Positions 27,401-35,580 of a stretch of DNA of 64,000 nucleotides are shown piece by piece (within the stretch, counting starts at the first letter, position 1; each line of letters opens with the position of its first letter). Under the pieces are notes generated by a model. That model searched no databases, was not told the DNA's origin, and was given only the letters and a program-made list of their open reading frames with translations. Position numbers and translations under genes: made by a program. The DNA is from Sphingomonas sp. OK281 (GTDB lineage Bacteria > Pseudomonadota > Alphaproteobacteria > Sphingomonadales > Sphingomonadaceae): positions 1-64,000 of the forward strand of contig NZ_FOVZ01000006.1 in NCBI RefSeq assembly GCF_900115295.1. The letters are read 5' to 3'.

Positions 27401-27660
27401 ACAGCCTGCGTCCGGTGGTGATGACGTGCCTGGTGGCGGCGATCGGCCTGCTCCCCGCCGCGCTGTCGAGCGGGATCGGCAGCCAGGTACAGAAGCCGCT
27501 CGCGCTGGTCGTGGTCGGGGGGATGACGCTCGCGCCGATCCTGATCCTGCTGGTGCTGCCGGTGCTGATCGCCCGCTTCTCGAAGCGCGTGCCGCCGGAG
27601 GATCGCGGCGCGCACGGGCGCGACGTCGGGCACCATCCTCATACGGAGGTTCAAGCATGA
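24484..27660 (+). CDS. RND heavy-metal efflux pump (CusA/CzcA family)
   Basis: 1058 aa with 12 membrane helices and two large periplasmic loops. The heavy-metal RND signature is at residues 394-409: DFGLVVDACVIMVEN, with Asp394, Asp400 and Glu408 in the proton relay of helix 4. IEAYPDPVPPMVEIITQTQGLSAEEMERNVTIPIE near the N-terminus is typical of CusA/CzcA. It exports metal ions driven by protons. Which metal (Cu/Ag, Co/Zn/Cd or Ni) cannot be set by eye. Start and stop overlap both neighbours as ATGA. Confidence 0.93.
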   Translation: MNRIVEFALRQRLLIVGIFVAMLVAGGVGFYNLNIEAYPDPVPPMVEIITQTQGLSAEEMERNVTIPIEVGMAGIPHLTAIRAISLFGLSDIKIQFSYDLTNDEAKQQVINRLSQLPPLQGGAQPTLSPTSPVGEIYRYKITAPKGYSVMDLKTLQDWVLQRRFKRIPGVIDVTGWGGKLRTYDVVIDNDRLAAHDVTVSQVLAALAKSDGNVGGQTINFGAQAAIVRGIGLIQSVGGIENVLVGTGGGQPVLLKDVAHVRIGNAPRLGIAGYNDQDDIVQGIVLMQRGAQSMPTILAVQKEVSDINASGILPPGVHLDRIYDRSDLIHLTIHTVLENMVVGILLIFALQWIFLGNLRSAIIVSATIPFALAFAILILVLQGESANLLSVGALDFGLVVDACVIMVENIFRHMVERSAHVESGKGHYTLANRFSAVLGASSEVSRGIFFAAAIIIASFLPLFTLTGVEGHIFGPMAKTYAYAITGGLIATFTVAPVLATMLLPDKLSEVETWIVGKLRRVYEPAAAFALGNRVVAIGGALLLMAVALVGVRSLGIEFLPHLEEGNMYIRATLPASVSLEAGQPVVNGVRRILMQYPEVQAVLSAHGRPDDGTDSTGFFNAEYFVPLKPFDTWPSGVTKETLTEELSKRLTAKYPGVDFSFSQIIEDNVEEAASGVKGANSIKLFGPDLATLEKYADQIKAQMGKVRGIEDLGVFQSLGQPTVRIDVDRARASRYGLTPDDINATVAAAIGGQSNVDLYEKGTDRHFPIVVRLKPEQRDTIDAIRRITIGAPSPDGAGTIQVPLSEVADVKLTTGASFIYREHQERYIPIKFSVRGRDLGGAVDEAHARISQTVHLPSGYHLEWAGELDNLNNAVARLEVVVPISLLVILLLLYANFGSIRDSLLAFSAIPMAIIGGVLALALTGTAFSISSAIGFVALFGIAVMDGILVVTTYNHAVDEGFARENALATTVRHSLRPVVMTCLVAAIGLLPAALSSGIGSQVQKPLALVVVGGMTLAPILILLVLPVLIARFSKRVPPEDRGAHGRDVGHHPHTEVQA

Positions 27661-29078
27661 AGCGTTTCGCTATCCTCCTTCTCGCCGGCGTCACCAGCGC
27701 CTGCTCGATGGGCCCGCGCAACCTCGACGCGCATGCCAGCCTGCCGCCGCCCCCCGCCGCACAGACCTTCGCACCGACAAGCGGCGCGGCGCAGGCTACC
27801 ACGCTCGCGGCGGTGCCGGCGGAGTGGTGGCGGACCTTCGGCAGCGCGCAGCTCGACACGCTGGTGAGCGAGGCGCAGTCGCACGCGACCGATATCGCCG
27901 TGGCCGAGGCCACGTTGCGCCAGTACCGCGAGCAGGGCTCCGCCACGGCGGGCTCGGCGTTGCCGCAAGCCGACGTCAACTATCAGGCGGAGCGGACGCA
28001 GATATCGAACGCGCTGTCGCCTGCGGTCGCGGACCAGAACCAGCAACTCTACACGCTGCACACCGCGCAGGTGACGGTCAGCTATGCGCCCGACCTGTTC
28101 GGGGGCACCCGTTCGAAGATCCGCTCCGCGCGCGCCGCGACCGAGACGCAGCGCCAGCGGCTCGCGGCGGCGAAGACGACGGTCATCGCCAATCTGGTCG
28201 AGGCGGTGATTCAGCGCGCCTCGCTCGCCGATCAGATCGTCGCGGCGCAGACCGGTATCGCGGTCAATCGCGACATCCTGCAGACGTTGGTCAAGCGCCA
28301 GCAACTCGGCGCCGTCGGTGCCGCGGACGTCTCCACGCAACAGGCCGCACTGGCGACTGCTGAGGGTGCGCTGCCACCGCTCGTCCGCGCCGAAGCGCAT
28401 CAGCGTGTGGTGATCGGCACGTTGATCGGACGCTCGGCGGGATCGGACTTGCCGCCGTTGCCGACGCTAGCTTCGTTGGCCTTGCCGCGTGACCTGCCGA
28501 TGGTCGTGCCCTCCGATCTCGTTGCGCGTCGCCCCGATGTGCTGGCGGCACGCGCGCAGCTCGAAGGGGCGGGGGCCGACGTCGGCACCGCGATCGCCGC
28601 GCGCCTGCCGGCGATCTCGCTCAGCGGATCGGCGGGCGGGACGTCGGAACGGTTCGGCGACATGTTCAAGAGCGGCAATCCGTTCTGGACGCTGATCGGC
28701 GGCATTACCCAGCCGATCTTCCATGCGGGTGCGCTTCGTCATCAACAGCGTGCTGCCGAAGCGGCGCTGGAGGGGGCCAAGGCGCAATACCGGGCCGCCG
28801 TGCTCCAGGCGTTCGGCGACGTGTCGGACGCGCTGACCGGCCTGCGCACCGATGCCGACGCGCTCGACTCCGCGACGCGGGCGACCGACGCGTCCGGCCG
28901 CGCGCTCACCTTCGTCCGTCGCCAGCTCGCGCTCGGCGACGTCGGCACGCCCGCGCTGCTCAACGCCACCGCGACCGACGCACAGGCACGGGGGCAGGCG
29001 GTGCAGGCTCGCGCGGCACGGCTGTCGGACACGGTCGCATTGTTCCAGGCCGCGGGCGGCGGCGTTTCAGGAGGATAA
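27657..29078 (+). CDS. Outer-membrane efflux channel lipoprotein (NodT/OprM family)
   Basis: 473 aa. A lipoprotein signal with TSAC (Cys near residue 16) is followed by two outer-membrane-efflux repeats (about 50-250 and 265-465) including EWWRTFGSAQLDTLVSEA, RRPDVLAARAQLEGAGADVG and TQPIFHAGALRHQQRAAEAA. It forms the TolC-like exit duct of the tripartite pump encoded with it. The ATG overlaps the pump stop (ATGA). A GGAGG-containing end leads straight into the next small gene three bases later. Confidence 0.93.
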   Translation: MKRFAILLLAGVTSACSMGPRNLDAHASLPPPPAAQTFAPTSGAAQATTLAAVPAEWWRTFGSAQLDTLVSEAQSHATDIAVAEATLRQYREQGSATAGSALPQADVNYQAERTQISNALSPAVADQNQQLYTLHTAQVTVSYAPDLFGGTRSKIRSARAATETQRQRLAAAKTTVIANLVEAVIQRASLADQIVAAQTGIAVNRDILQTLVKRQQLGAVGAADVSTQQAALATAEGALPPLVRAEAHQRVVIGTLIGRSAGSDLPPLPTLASLALPRDLPMVVPSDLVARRPDVLAARAQLEGAGADVGTAIAARLPAISLSGSAGGTSERFGDMFKSGNPFWTLIGGITQPIFHAGALRHQQRAAEAALEGAKAQYRAAVLQAFGDVSDALTGLRTDADALDSATRATDASGRALTFVRRQLALGDVGTPALLNATATDAQARGQAVQARAARLSDTVALFQAAGGGVSGG

Positions 29079-29081
29079 CCG

Positions 29082-29708
29082 ATGGGCGGAATCACGGGCG
29101 CGACGAGCGGCAAGTTCGTCCTCATGGCAGCCACCTTGCTGTTCCACGGCCGGGTCGACAATGCGCGAACCACGATCGCGATCGTACCGGGGGCACCGCA
29201 GTCGGCGATTGCCACGACGCTGGCTGACCGTATCGCCCACCGCGACCGGATCAAGATCGGGATCCGTGCCGAGTATCTGTACGCACCGATCGCCGCGATC
29301 GAACCCGACCCGGCGACGGGCGCGGACGTGCGCATCGGCCAGGATGTTCTCGATGCCAACCCGATCGAGATCGACTTCCCGCATCGTGAACTCCGCCTGT
29401 TGTTGGCCGGTGAAGCATCGCGTGTCGAACGCGGGATGATGGCGATCCCGGTGACGCACCAAGCGGACGGATCGATGACGGTACCGCTTATGGTCGGTTC
29501 GGCCCCGCCCATGGCTGCGATACTCGACCTCGCGCACGCAACGGACGTGATCGCGCCGACCGGCGCCGGCGTCGTCGCGCTCGGCCATACGGTCCTGAAG
29601 AACGTCGTCGTCACACCTGGCGCCACCCCGTCGGTCGGCCTCGCGGCATTCAGGGATATGCGCGTCGTCTTCGATCTCGGGCATGACCGGATATGGGTCG
29701 CGACGTAA
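29082..29708 (+). CDS. Two-lobed retropepsin-like fold protein, catalytically degenerate
   Basis: 208 aa, no signal peptide. Two similar halves each look like a clan-AA aspartic protease lobe: TTIAIVPGAPQSAIATTLADRI with IEIDFPHRELRLLL, and MAAILDLAHATDVIAP with GLAAFRDMRVVFDLGHDRIWV. The active-site DTG expected in the first lobe is VPG, and the second lacks a D(T/S)G, so protease activity is unlikely. GGAGGA precedes the start, three bases after the efflux channel stop, so it belongs to the efflux operon. Its role is unknown. The fold assignment is a tentative reading by eye. Confidence 0.6.
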   Translation: MGGITGATSGKFVLMAATLLFHGRVDNARTTIAIVPGAPQSAIATTLADRIAHRDRIKIGIRAEYLYAPIAAIEPDPATGADVRIGQDVLDANPIEIDFPHRELRLLLAGEASRVERGMMAIPVTHQADGSMTVPLMVGSAPPMAAILDLAHATDVIAPTGAGVVALGHTVLKNVVVTPGATPSVGLAAFRDMRVVFDLGHDRIWVAT

Positions 29709-29750
29709 CAAAGCTTGGCGTCGGTCCGATGTCGGCGCTAACCGCGCGGG

Positions 29751-30833
29751 ATGGCCATCGCGTCGATCCTCATCGTTGTCCATGATTTCGCACTTGGCGG
29801 CACCGAGCGAGTCGCAGTGCGGCTTGCCGAGGCTTGGGCGAAGCGCGGCGTCGCGGTCACAATCTTTGCGGGCTCCGACGCCGGGCCGCTTCGGGCATTG
29901 GCCGGCGAGGCGGTCCAGATCGTCGTGGCACAGCCTTCGATCCCGCGCGGGCGGGGCTCGCGCCGGCGATTGGCGCAGGCAGCGCGCACGTTCGTCGACC
30001 AGGGCAGCGTCGACGGCATCTTCATTCCCGGCAATTTCCACTGGCCGATCGCCGCCGCGATGGCCGGATCGGGCATACCCGTGGTCGCACAGATCAGTGC
30101 AGCGCTGGACAAGCCGCAGCGGGGACGGCCGCGGCAATGGGCGTTCGAAGTTCGGATGCGACACCTCCTTCGCCGGGTGCAGGCGGTGGTCGCGCTGTCG
30201 GACGTCGCGCGCGATCAGGCCAACCGGATCCTGCGCCGCCGTGTGACGACGACGATCGCGTTGCCAGCCCTGAGCGACGACGCCGCGCCGCCTATGCCGA
30301 TCCCCGAAACGCAGCCGCCGATCGTGCTCGCCGCGGGACGACTGGTACCCGAAAAGGGGTTTGCGCGATTGATCGAGGCTTTCGCTAGACTGCCCGCCGG
30401 CGCAGCGCAGCTTGTCATCGTCGGGGACGGCCCGGAGGCGGAGGCATTGCGCCGGCAGAACGAGACGCTCGGGCTCGCCGATCGGGTAAAGCTCGTAGGC
30501 TATGTCGCGGACATCCGGCCATGGCTCGATGCCGCGCGGCTGTTCGTGCTGGCGTCCGATTTCGAAGGCTATCCGGCGGTGCTGGTCGAAGCGTTGGCAG
30601 CGGGCCGACCGGTGGTCGCGACCGACTGTACCCCGGCGACACGGCTGCTCGATGCGCCGGGCGCAGGCATGGTCGTGCCGCTGAACAACACGGAGGCTCT
30701 GGCGCGCGGGATCTCGACGATGCTTGCGCAGTCTCCGCCCGATCCAGAGGCGCTGGCTACGTTGGTCGCGCATCACCGTATCGGCGCGGTTGCGGCTGCG
30801 TATCTCGATCTGTTTGCGGGGTTGCGCGCGTGA
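29751..30833 (+). CDS. Glycosyltransferase family 4
   Basis: 360 aa, GT-B fold. The N-terminal VVHDFALGGTERVAVRLAEAW and the C-terminal VLAAGRLVPEKGFARLIEAFARL, VGDGPEAEALRRQ, and the EX7E nucleotide-sugar motif in SDFEGYPAVLVEAL are typical GT4. It transfers a sugar with retention, probably onto a lipid-linked surface glycan. Its GCG-TGA end overlaps the next glycosyltransferase (GTGA). First gene of a glycan-assembly region running to 35580. Confidence 0.9.
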   Translation: MAIASILIVVHDFALGGTERVAVRLAEAWAKRGVAVTIFAGSDAGPLRALAGEAVQIVVAQPSIPRGRGSRRRLAQAARTFVDQGSVDGIFIPGNFHWPIAAAMAGSGIPVVAQISAALDKPQRGRPRQWAFEVRMRHLLRRVQAVVALSDVARDQANRILRRRVTTTIALPALSDDAAPPMPIPETQPPIVLAAGRLVPEKGFARLIEAFARLPAGAAQLVIVGDGPEAEALRRQNETLGLADRVKLVGYVADIRPWLDAARLFVLASDFEGYPAVLVEALAAGRPVVATDCTPATRLLDAPGAGMVVPLNNTEALARGISTMLAQSPPDPEALATLVAHHRIGAVAAAYLDLFAGLRA

Positions 30834-31912
30834 GCACACGCCCGATGCGGATCGCCTATGTGATCAACTCGGTCGAGGGCGGCGGGGCCGCGTCGCCGGT
30901 ACCCGCGGTGCTCGGCGTGTTGCGCGACGGCGGTGCGCAAGTGGCGGTGTTCGCGCTGACCGCACGCGACCGCCGCGGCGAGATCGCGATGCGTGCCGCC
31001 GGGCTCGACGTGCATGTCCGTGATGGCGGCGAGACCGATCACGCCGCCGCACTCCGCTGGCTCGACGCGACCCTTCGGGACTGGGCACCGACGCATCTCT
31101 GGACCTCGCTGACCCGCGCGACCCTGCTCGGCCAGGTCGTCGGGGTGCGGCGGGGATGGCCTGTGGTCAGCTGGCAGCATGCCGCGTTCCTCAAGCCGGC
31201 CAACCGCATTTTGTTGCGCGCGATGCAAAGGCTGTCCCGGCTCTGGGTCGGCGACTCTACGGCGGTGACGCGACTGACTGCGGAAAGACTGCACGTTCCC
31301 CCCGATCGACTGGTCCAGTGGTCGATCTTCCGTGCCGATCCTGACGCGCTTCAGGCAACGCCATGGCAGCCTGGCCAGCCCATTCGGATCGGTAGCCTCG
31401 GCCGCCTGCACCGCGTGAAGGGCTACGACGTGCTGGTCGAGGCGCTGGCGCTGCTCGATACCTCGACATCGTACGAGATGGTGATCGCGGGGGACGGCGC
31501 AGAACGGGACGCCCTCGAGGCGCGCGCGCGCGTCCTCGGTATCGAGACGTTACGGTTCGCAGGCTATGCGGCGGACCCTGCGGCGTTCCTGGCAAGCTGC
31601 CATCTCTACGTGCAGCCATCGCGCTCGGAAGGCCTCTGCGTCGCTGCGCACGAGGCGATGCAGGCCGGGCTCCCGGTCATAGCGTCCGCGGTCGGCGAAC
31701 TTCCCGGCAGCATCGTCGAAGGCGAGACCGGCTTCACGGTCCTACCGGGCGATCCGGTGGCGCTCGCCGCCGCGTTGTCGCGAGCGTTGGCCGAGCCGGC
31801 GCAACTGGCGACGATGGGGCAGGCGGGTCGCGAGCGCGTTCTCGCGACATTCGGGCCGGACCGGTTCGCCGCGACCGGCCTCGCTATCCTCGAGCGGATG
31901 CGCGCGTTCTAA
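30830..31912 (+). CDS. Glycosyltransferase family 4
   Basis: 360 aa, starting at GTG 30830 (GTGA overlap) or at ATG 30845. GT4 landmarks: YVINSVEGGGAASPVPAVL, IGSLGRLHRVKGYDVLVEAL, IAGDGAERDALEARA, and EX7E in SEGLCVAAHEAMQAGLPVIAS, then GELPGSIVEGETGFTVLPGD. It is coupled to the GT4 gene before it and likely extends the same glycan. Its 3' end overlaps the convergent GINT-like gene by 29 bp. Confidence 0.9.
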   Translation: MSTRPMRIAYVINSVEGGGAASPVPAVLGVLRDGGAQVAVFALTARDRRGEIAMRAAGLDVHVRDGGETDHAAALRWLDATLRDWAPTHLWTSLTRATLLGQVVGVRRGWPVVSWQHAAFLKPANRILLRAMQRLSRLWVGDSTAVTRLTAERLHVPPDRLVQWSIFRADPDALQATPWQPGQPIRIGSLGRLHRVKGYDVLVEALALLDTSTSYEMVIAGDGAERDALEARARVLGIETLRFAGYAADPAAFLASCHLYVQPSRSEGLCVAAHEAMQAGLPVIASAVGELPGSIVEGETGFTVLPGDPVALAAALSRALAEPAQLATMGQAGRERVLATFGPDRFAATGLAILERMRAF

Positions 31913-32804
31913 GGCTCAGTTTTCTGACCTCTCGGATCGCTTCGATCGAGAGCCCGTGGAGCGACAATTCGGTACGCTTCATATCGACCAGCGTCACCGG
32001 CCCCGCTGCTGACAGCGTGTGAAAGCCCTCGACGAACGGCGCGGACGAGGCCGGCGGAACGAGGGGGGCACCCACCTCGGCCTCGAACCGGTCGGGCGTC
32101 AGGATCGTCATCGTCAGCGGGCGGATCGCGCCACCATAGGTCCGGCTGCAATCCTGCACCGGCAGCACGATCCGGCCATCGATCACCAGCGGCATCCCGC
32201 CCGGTCGCGCGCTCGCGACGTCGACCCGCACCGGGTTCATCGGGTGCGGTGTCCACGGTCCCGCCAGCCGGTCCGCATAGGCGACATGCAGCGCACTCAT
32301 CTTGTCCGGCTCGCGGTCGGCCGAGGTGTAGAACAGCCACCACCGCCCGTCATGAAACACCGGCGTCGCATCGACCGCGACATGATCGAGTTCGATGACA
32401 TGCGCAGGCTCCCACCGGGTCGGGAAGTCGACCGCGCGGTACAGCGTCAGCCGGTTCGAGCGATGCGCCTCGGGCAGCATCCACGTCTCGCCCTCCGCCT
32501 CGAACACCAGCGGATAGGACAAATGCCAAGGCTCGTTCAGCACCGGCTGACGATCGACCAGGCGGAAGTCGGCATCGTAGACCAGCACTTCGATCGCGCC
32601 GATCCGGACGCGGTAGTCGTAGGTCTCGACGAACACGTACAGCCGCCCGTCGCGCCACAACCCGAACGGATCCGCGAGAAACTGGAAGCTGCCCATCGGC
32701 GGCAGCCACATCAGGGGGAGCCCCTCGATCGAGCCGCGCGCGACGATCGCCTCGGCGGTCGCCATCACGATCGCGGGGCGCCAGATATCCTTGCGTAAAG
32801 CCAC
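31884..32804 (-). CDS. Glucosamine inositolphosphorylceramide transferase-like protein
   Basis: 306 aa, starting at GTG 32804. The sequence reads like a five-bladed propeller of the GINT/GH43-like kind: FLADPFGLWRDGRLYVFVETYDY, EPWHLSYPLVFEAEGETWMLPEAH, DATPVFHDGRWWLFYTSA. In plants the related domain belongs to an enzyme that glycosylates inositolphosphorylceramide; bacterial copies lie in surface-glycan clusters and their reaction is not known to me. The setting (two GT4 genes, TagB-like transferase, flippase) supports a role in a glycolipid or capsule. It overlaps the convergent glycosyltransferase by 29 bp. Confidence 0.65.
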   Translation of the reverse strand: MALRKDIWRPAIVMATAEAIVARGSIEGLPLMWLPPMGSFQFLADPFGLWRDGRLYVFVETYDYRVRIGAIEVLVYDADFRLVDRQPVLNEPWHLSYPLVFEAEGETWMLPEAHRSNRLTLYRAVDFPTRWEPAHVIELDHVAVDATPVFHDGRWWLFYTSADREPDKMSALHVAYADRLAGPWTPHPMNPVRVDVASARPGGMPLVIDGRIVLPVQDCSRTYGGAIRPLTMTILTPDRFEAEVGAPLVPPASSAPFVEGFHTLSAAGPVTLVDMKRTELSLHGLSIEAIREVRKLSLRTRASARG

Positions 32805-32868
32805 GGTGGTCGATCGATCCCAAACGCCGCGCCCGACAAGGGCGCCGCGCGGGCCTTCTCGCGGTGGA

Positions 32869-34104
32869 TCAGGCTACGCGCAACCCCTGCAATCCGGTCC
32901 CCGTGCCCAGTGCCGTCTCCAGTTCGCGCTCGGGCAGGACTGCCGGGACGGTATCGCCGAGCACGCTCATCACCGCGCGCGCCGCACGCACCGCGGAGCG
33001 TTCCGCGGTCAGTTCGAAGCTCCGCTGGAACAGCGCGCGCTGAACCGGACGATAGCGGTCGTGCTGCGCCACCGCGCGGTCGAGCGCGGCGCCCAGGTCC
33101 TCGGTCCCGGTGACGACTTCGCCCGCCTGCCAGTGCGCGTAGTTCGCATCGCCATTCCACGGCGTCGCATGCGCATCGAGGAACAGGCACGGCCGCGGCG
33201 TGTGGAGGAACTCGTACACCTGGCTGCTGACATCGCCGAGATAGATGTCCGCCGCCGCCGTGTAGGTCATGTCGGTCGATGCGGCCGAACCGAGATCGAC
33301 ATGAATGTTCGGCGCGTCGAGGAAACGCTGCTCGATCACCCCGGCGCGGTCGATCCGGAACTTGTCGATCGTCAGCACGAACTTACGGTGGAACAGCATG
33401 ACGTGTGGCGCGAAGATCAGATTGTAGCGGTCGTCGTGCAGGAAATGCTCGAGCACCGCGCGGCCCTGTGCGTACCAGGACGACAGATGCGGCGACGGAT
33501 GCGGGTTGTAGAGCACGGTGGGTTTACCGTTCGCCTGGAACGGCAGGCGCGGCGCGGGCTCGGGCATCAGGTCGAACTTGGGATAGCCGATCAGGCTCAT
33601 CCGGTTGAACGGCACGCCGGCCTCGCGGTGCAGGCGCTGGCGGATCTTGCTGCCCGAGACGAGGACGTGATCGAACGTCGCGCTGTGCTTGTTGAAGCCG
33701 ATCGCGCGGTCGCCCGCACCGTGGCGCGTGTGGATGATCTTGAGATCGTCGAGGCCGTAGCGCGTCTTCAGCAACAGCGACGTCTTCTCGGCGACCACCA
33801 GCGCATCGAGCGAGCGGAAGAAATCGAGATTGTCGCGGTAGATGCCGATCTTGGTCACCGGCAGCGCCCATTCGAGCGTGCTCGCCAAAGCACGCGTCGA
33901 CGTGCGGCGCAGGCCCAGTTCGACCAAGGGGACGGTAACCCCGAGCCGCGCGCACAGCCGTCGCACTTCGTCGGTCAGCCGCGCGTTGGTGGTCGCGACG
34001 ACGATCTCCGCGTCCGGATAGCCCTCCGCCATCGCCAAGGCGGTCGGGAGGGCGTGCGCGACCTGATGGACCTGGTCGTGATTGAACAGAAAACCGATCT
34101 TCAT
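32869..34104 (-). CDS. CDP-glycerol glycerophosphotransferase-like (TagB/TagF-related) protein
   Basis: 411 aa, no membrane helix. The C-terminal half shows the family pattern: IIHTRHGAGD, LVSGSKIRQRL, LIGYPKFDLM, TVLYNPHPSPHLSSWY, LIFAPHVMLFHR and AADIYLGDVSSQVYEFLHTPRPCLFLD (the DxSS...E donor site). Related enzymes transfer polyol phosphates from CDP donors in wall or capsule polymers. The ATG at 34104 is the first sensible start; the frame is open further upstream, but only across the divergent flippase gene. It probably acts with the neighbouring glycosyltransferases on a phosphate-containing surface polymer. Confidence 0.75.
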   Translation of the reverse strand: MKIGFLFNHDQVHQVAHALPTALAMAEGYPDAEIVVATTNARLTDEVRRLCARLGVTVPLVELGLRRTSTRALASTLEWALPVTKIGIYRDNLDFFRSLDALVVAEKTSLLLKTRYGLDDLKIIHTRHGAGDRAIGFNKHSATFDHVLVSGSKIRQRLHREAGVPFNRMSLIGYPKFDLMPEPAPRLPFQANGKPTVLYNPHPSPHLSSWYAQGRAVLEHFLHDDRYNLIFAPHVMLFHRKFVLTIDKFRIDRAGVIEQRFLDAPNIHVDLGSAASTDMTYTAAADIYLGDVSSQVYEFLHTPRPCLFLDAHATPWNGDANYAHWQAGEVVTGTEDLGAALDRAVAQHDRYRPVQRALFQRSFELTAERSAVRAARAVMSVLGDTVPAVLPERELETALGTGTGLQGLRVA

Positions 34105-34215
34105 GGCCGGTAGACGTTCCCGACGTGAACGATCCTCACTAAATATTCTGTCATCCGGCCAATCGCGCGGAACTTTCCATTCGTCGGCGCAACGCGGGGC
34201 GTCTAAGCGCTCGCG

Positions 34216-35580
34216 ATGCGTTCGCTCCTCCACCGTATGACGTCCCGGCAGGCGCAGTCCGTCGAAGCCGGACAGGGGCGCGGCGCGCGGTCGGGGCTGT
34301 GGCTCGTGTTGGCAAACCTCGGCCACCTGCTCGGCGGCAAGGCGGCGGCGGGGGTGATGAGCCTCGTCTATCTCGTCCTCGTCACGCATCGACTCGGTGC
34401 GGCCGACTATGGCGTTCTCGTGCTGGTCAACGCCTATGCCGTTCTTATCGGCAGTGTCCTGGCATTCTCCGGATTCCACGGTGTGGTGCGGTATGGCGGG
34501 CTCGCGCTGGAGGCGGGGGATCGTGCCGGGTTCGCGCGGATCGTCCGGTTCATGGCGGTGATCGAACTCGTCTGCGGCGCCGTCGCGGTCGTCGTGGCGG
34601 CCCTGCTGGTGCCGCTGATCGGGCCACGGCTCGGCTGGTCGCCGGACACGATCCGGATCGCCATCCCATATTCGCTCGCGGTGATCGCGACGGTCCGCGC
34701 GACGCCGCAGGGCCTGCTCCAGATCGCCGACCGGTTCGACCTGATCGGCATCCACCAGGCGGTGTCGCCGCTGATCCGCCTGGTCGGTGCGCTGGGAGTC
34801 TGGTTCGCGGGCGGCGGGTTGATCGGCTTCATCGCGGTCTGGCTTGCCGCGGCCATTGCCGAGGGGCTGGCGATGTGGGGCTTCGGCTGGGTCGCGTGGC
34901 GCAAGCTTGCCGCGGGCGAGCCGGTGCGCGGGCCGTGGCGCGGCACGGCCCGCGATACCGAGGGGCTCAAGCGTTTCATCCTCATCACCAACTTCGACAT
35001 CACGGTCCGGGAACTCGCGCCGAACCTCGCGCCGCTGACGGTGGGCTGGCTGCTCGGCCCGGCGGCGGCAGGACTGCTCGCATTGACGCAGCGTGCGACG
35101 TCGCTGCTCGCACAGCCGACGGTGTTGCTGAGCCAGGCAAGCTATGCCGTGCTCGCGGCGCAGGTCGCGCGCGGCGATCTGAAGGCGTTGCGGCACACGG
35201 TCTGGCGGAGCGCTGGACTGGCGCTCGCAGTCGCACTGCCGATCGTCTTGATCCTCGCGCTCGTGGGCGACCGACTGCTCGTGATGCTTGGCGGCGCGAG
35301 CTTCGTGGGCGGCGCGGGCCTCCTGATCCTCATCGCCGGCGCGCGCGCTGCGGGACTTGCAAGCGCACCACTCGCCTCGGGACTGACCGCGCTCGGGCTG
35401 CCCGGTCGCTCGATGACCATCGGCCTCGTCACCAGCCTTGCGCTCTACCCGCTGCTCCCCGCGATGCTGTGGGCGTTCGGGACCGACGGGGCTGGGTGGC
35501 ACGCGTTGCTCCAGAACGGTGTCGCGATCATCGCGCTGGCGGTCTTGTTCCGCCGCGATGCCACGGCCAATCCGGCATGA
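34216..35580 (+). CDS. Wzx-like polysaccharide/lipid flippase
   Basis: 454 aa with about 12-14 membrane helices. N-terminal GLWLVLANLGHLLGGKAAAGVMSLVYLVLVTHRLGAADYG is typical of the MATE/MVF polysaccharide exporters, which flip lipid-linked glycans to the periplasm. It is divergent from the TagB-like gene (111 bp between). Its TGA overlaps the ATG of an ECF sigma factor, an uncommon pairing. No polymerase or chain-length gene is visible nearby, so the set is incomplete within the window. Confidence 0.87.
   Translation: MRSLLHRMTSRQAQSVEAGQGRGARSGLWLVLANLGHLLGGKAAAGVMSLVYLVLVTHRLGAADYGVLVLVNAYAVLIGSVLAFSGFHGVVRYGGLALEAGDRAGFARIVRFMAVIELVCGAVAVVVAALLVPLIGPRLGWSPDTIRIAIPYSLAVIATVRATPQGLLQIADRFDLIGIHQAVSPLIRLVGALGVWFAGGGLIGFIAVWLAAAIAEGLAMWGFGWVAWRKLAAGEPVRGPWRGTARDTEGLKRFILITNFDITVRELAPNLAPLTVGWLLGPAAAGLLALTQRATSLLAQPTVLLSQASYAVLAAQVARGDLKALRHTVWRSAGLALAVALPIVLILALVGDRLLVMLGGASFVGGAGLLILIAGARAAGLASAPLASGLTALGLPGRSMTIGLVTSLALYPLLPAMLWAFGTDGAGWHALLQNGVAIIALAVLFRRDATANPA

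Noticed and set aside
23761..27654. A very long open frame on the minus strand opposite the RND pump gene
   Set aside because: It is low-complexity Arg/Asp/Gln/His-rich sequence with no domain pattern, as expected from the antisense of GC-rich codons. The plus-strand genes show full families.
34148..34154. CTGTCAT Pho half-site between the TagB-like and flippase genes
   Set aside because: Single 7-mer without a partner; chance occurrence is likely.
34105..35502. Upstream extension of the TagB-like frame on the minus strand
   Set aside because: The extra residues are Arg/Asp/Glu-rich shadow of the divergent flippase; the family start fits the ATG at 34104.
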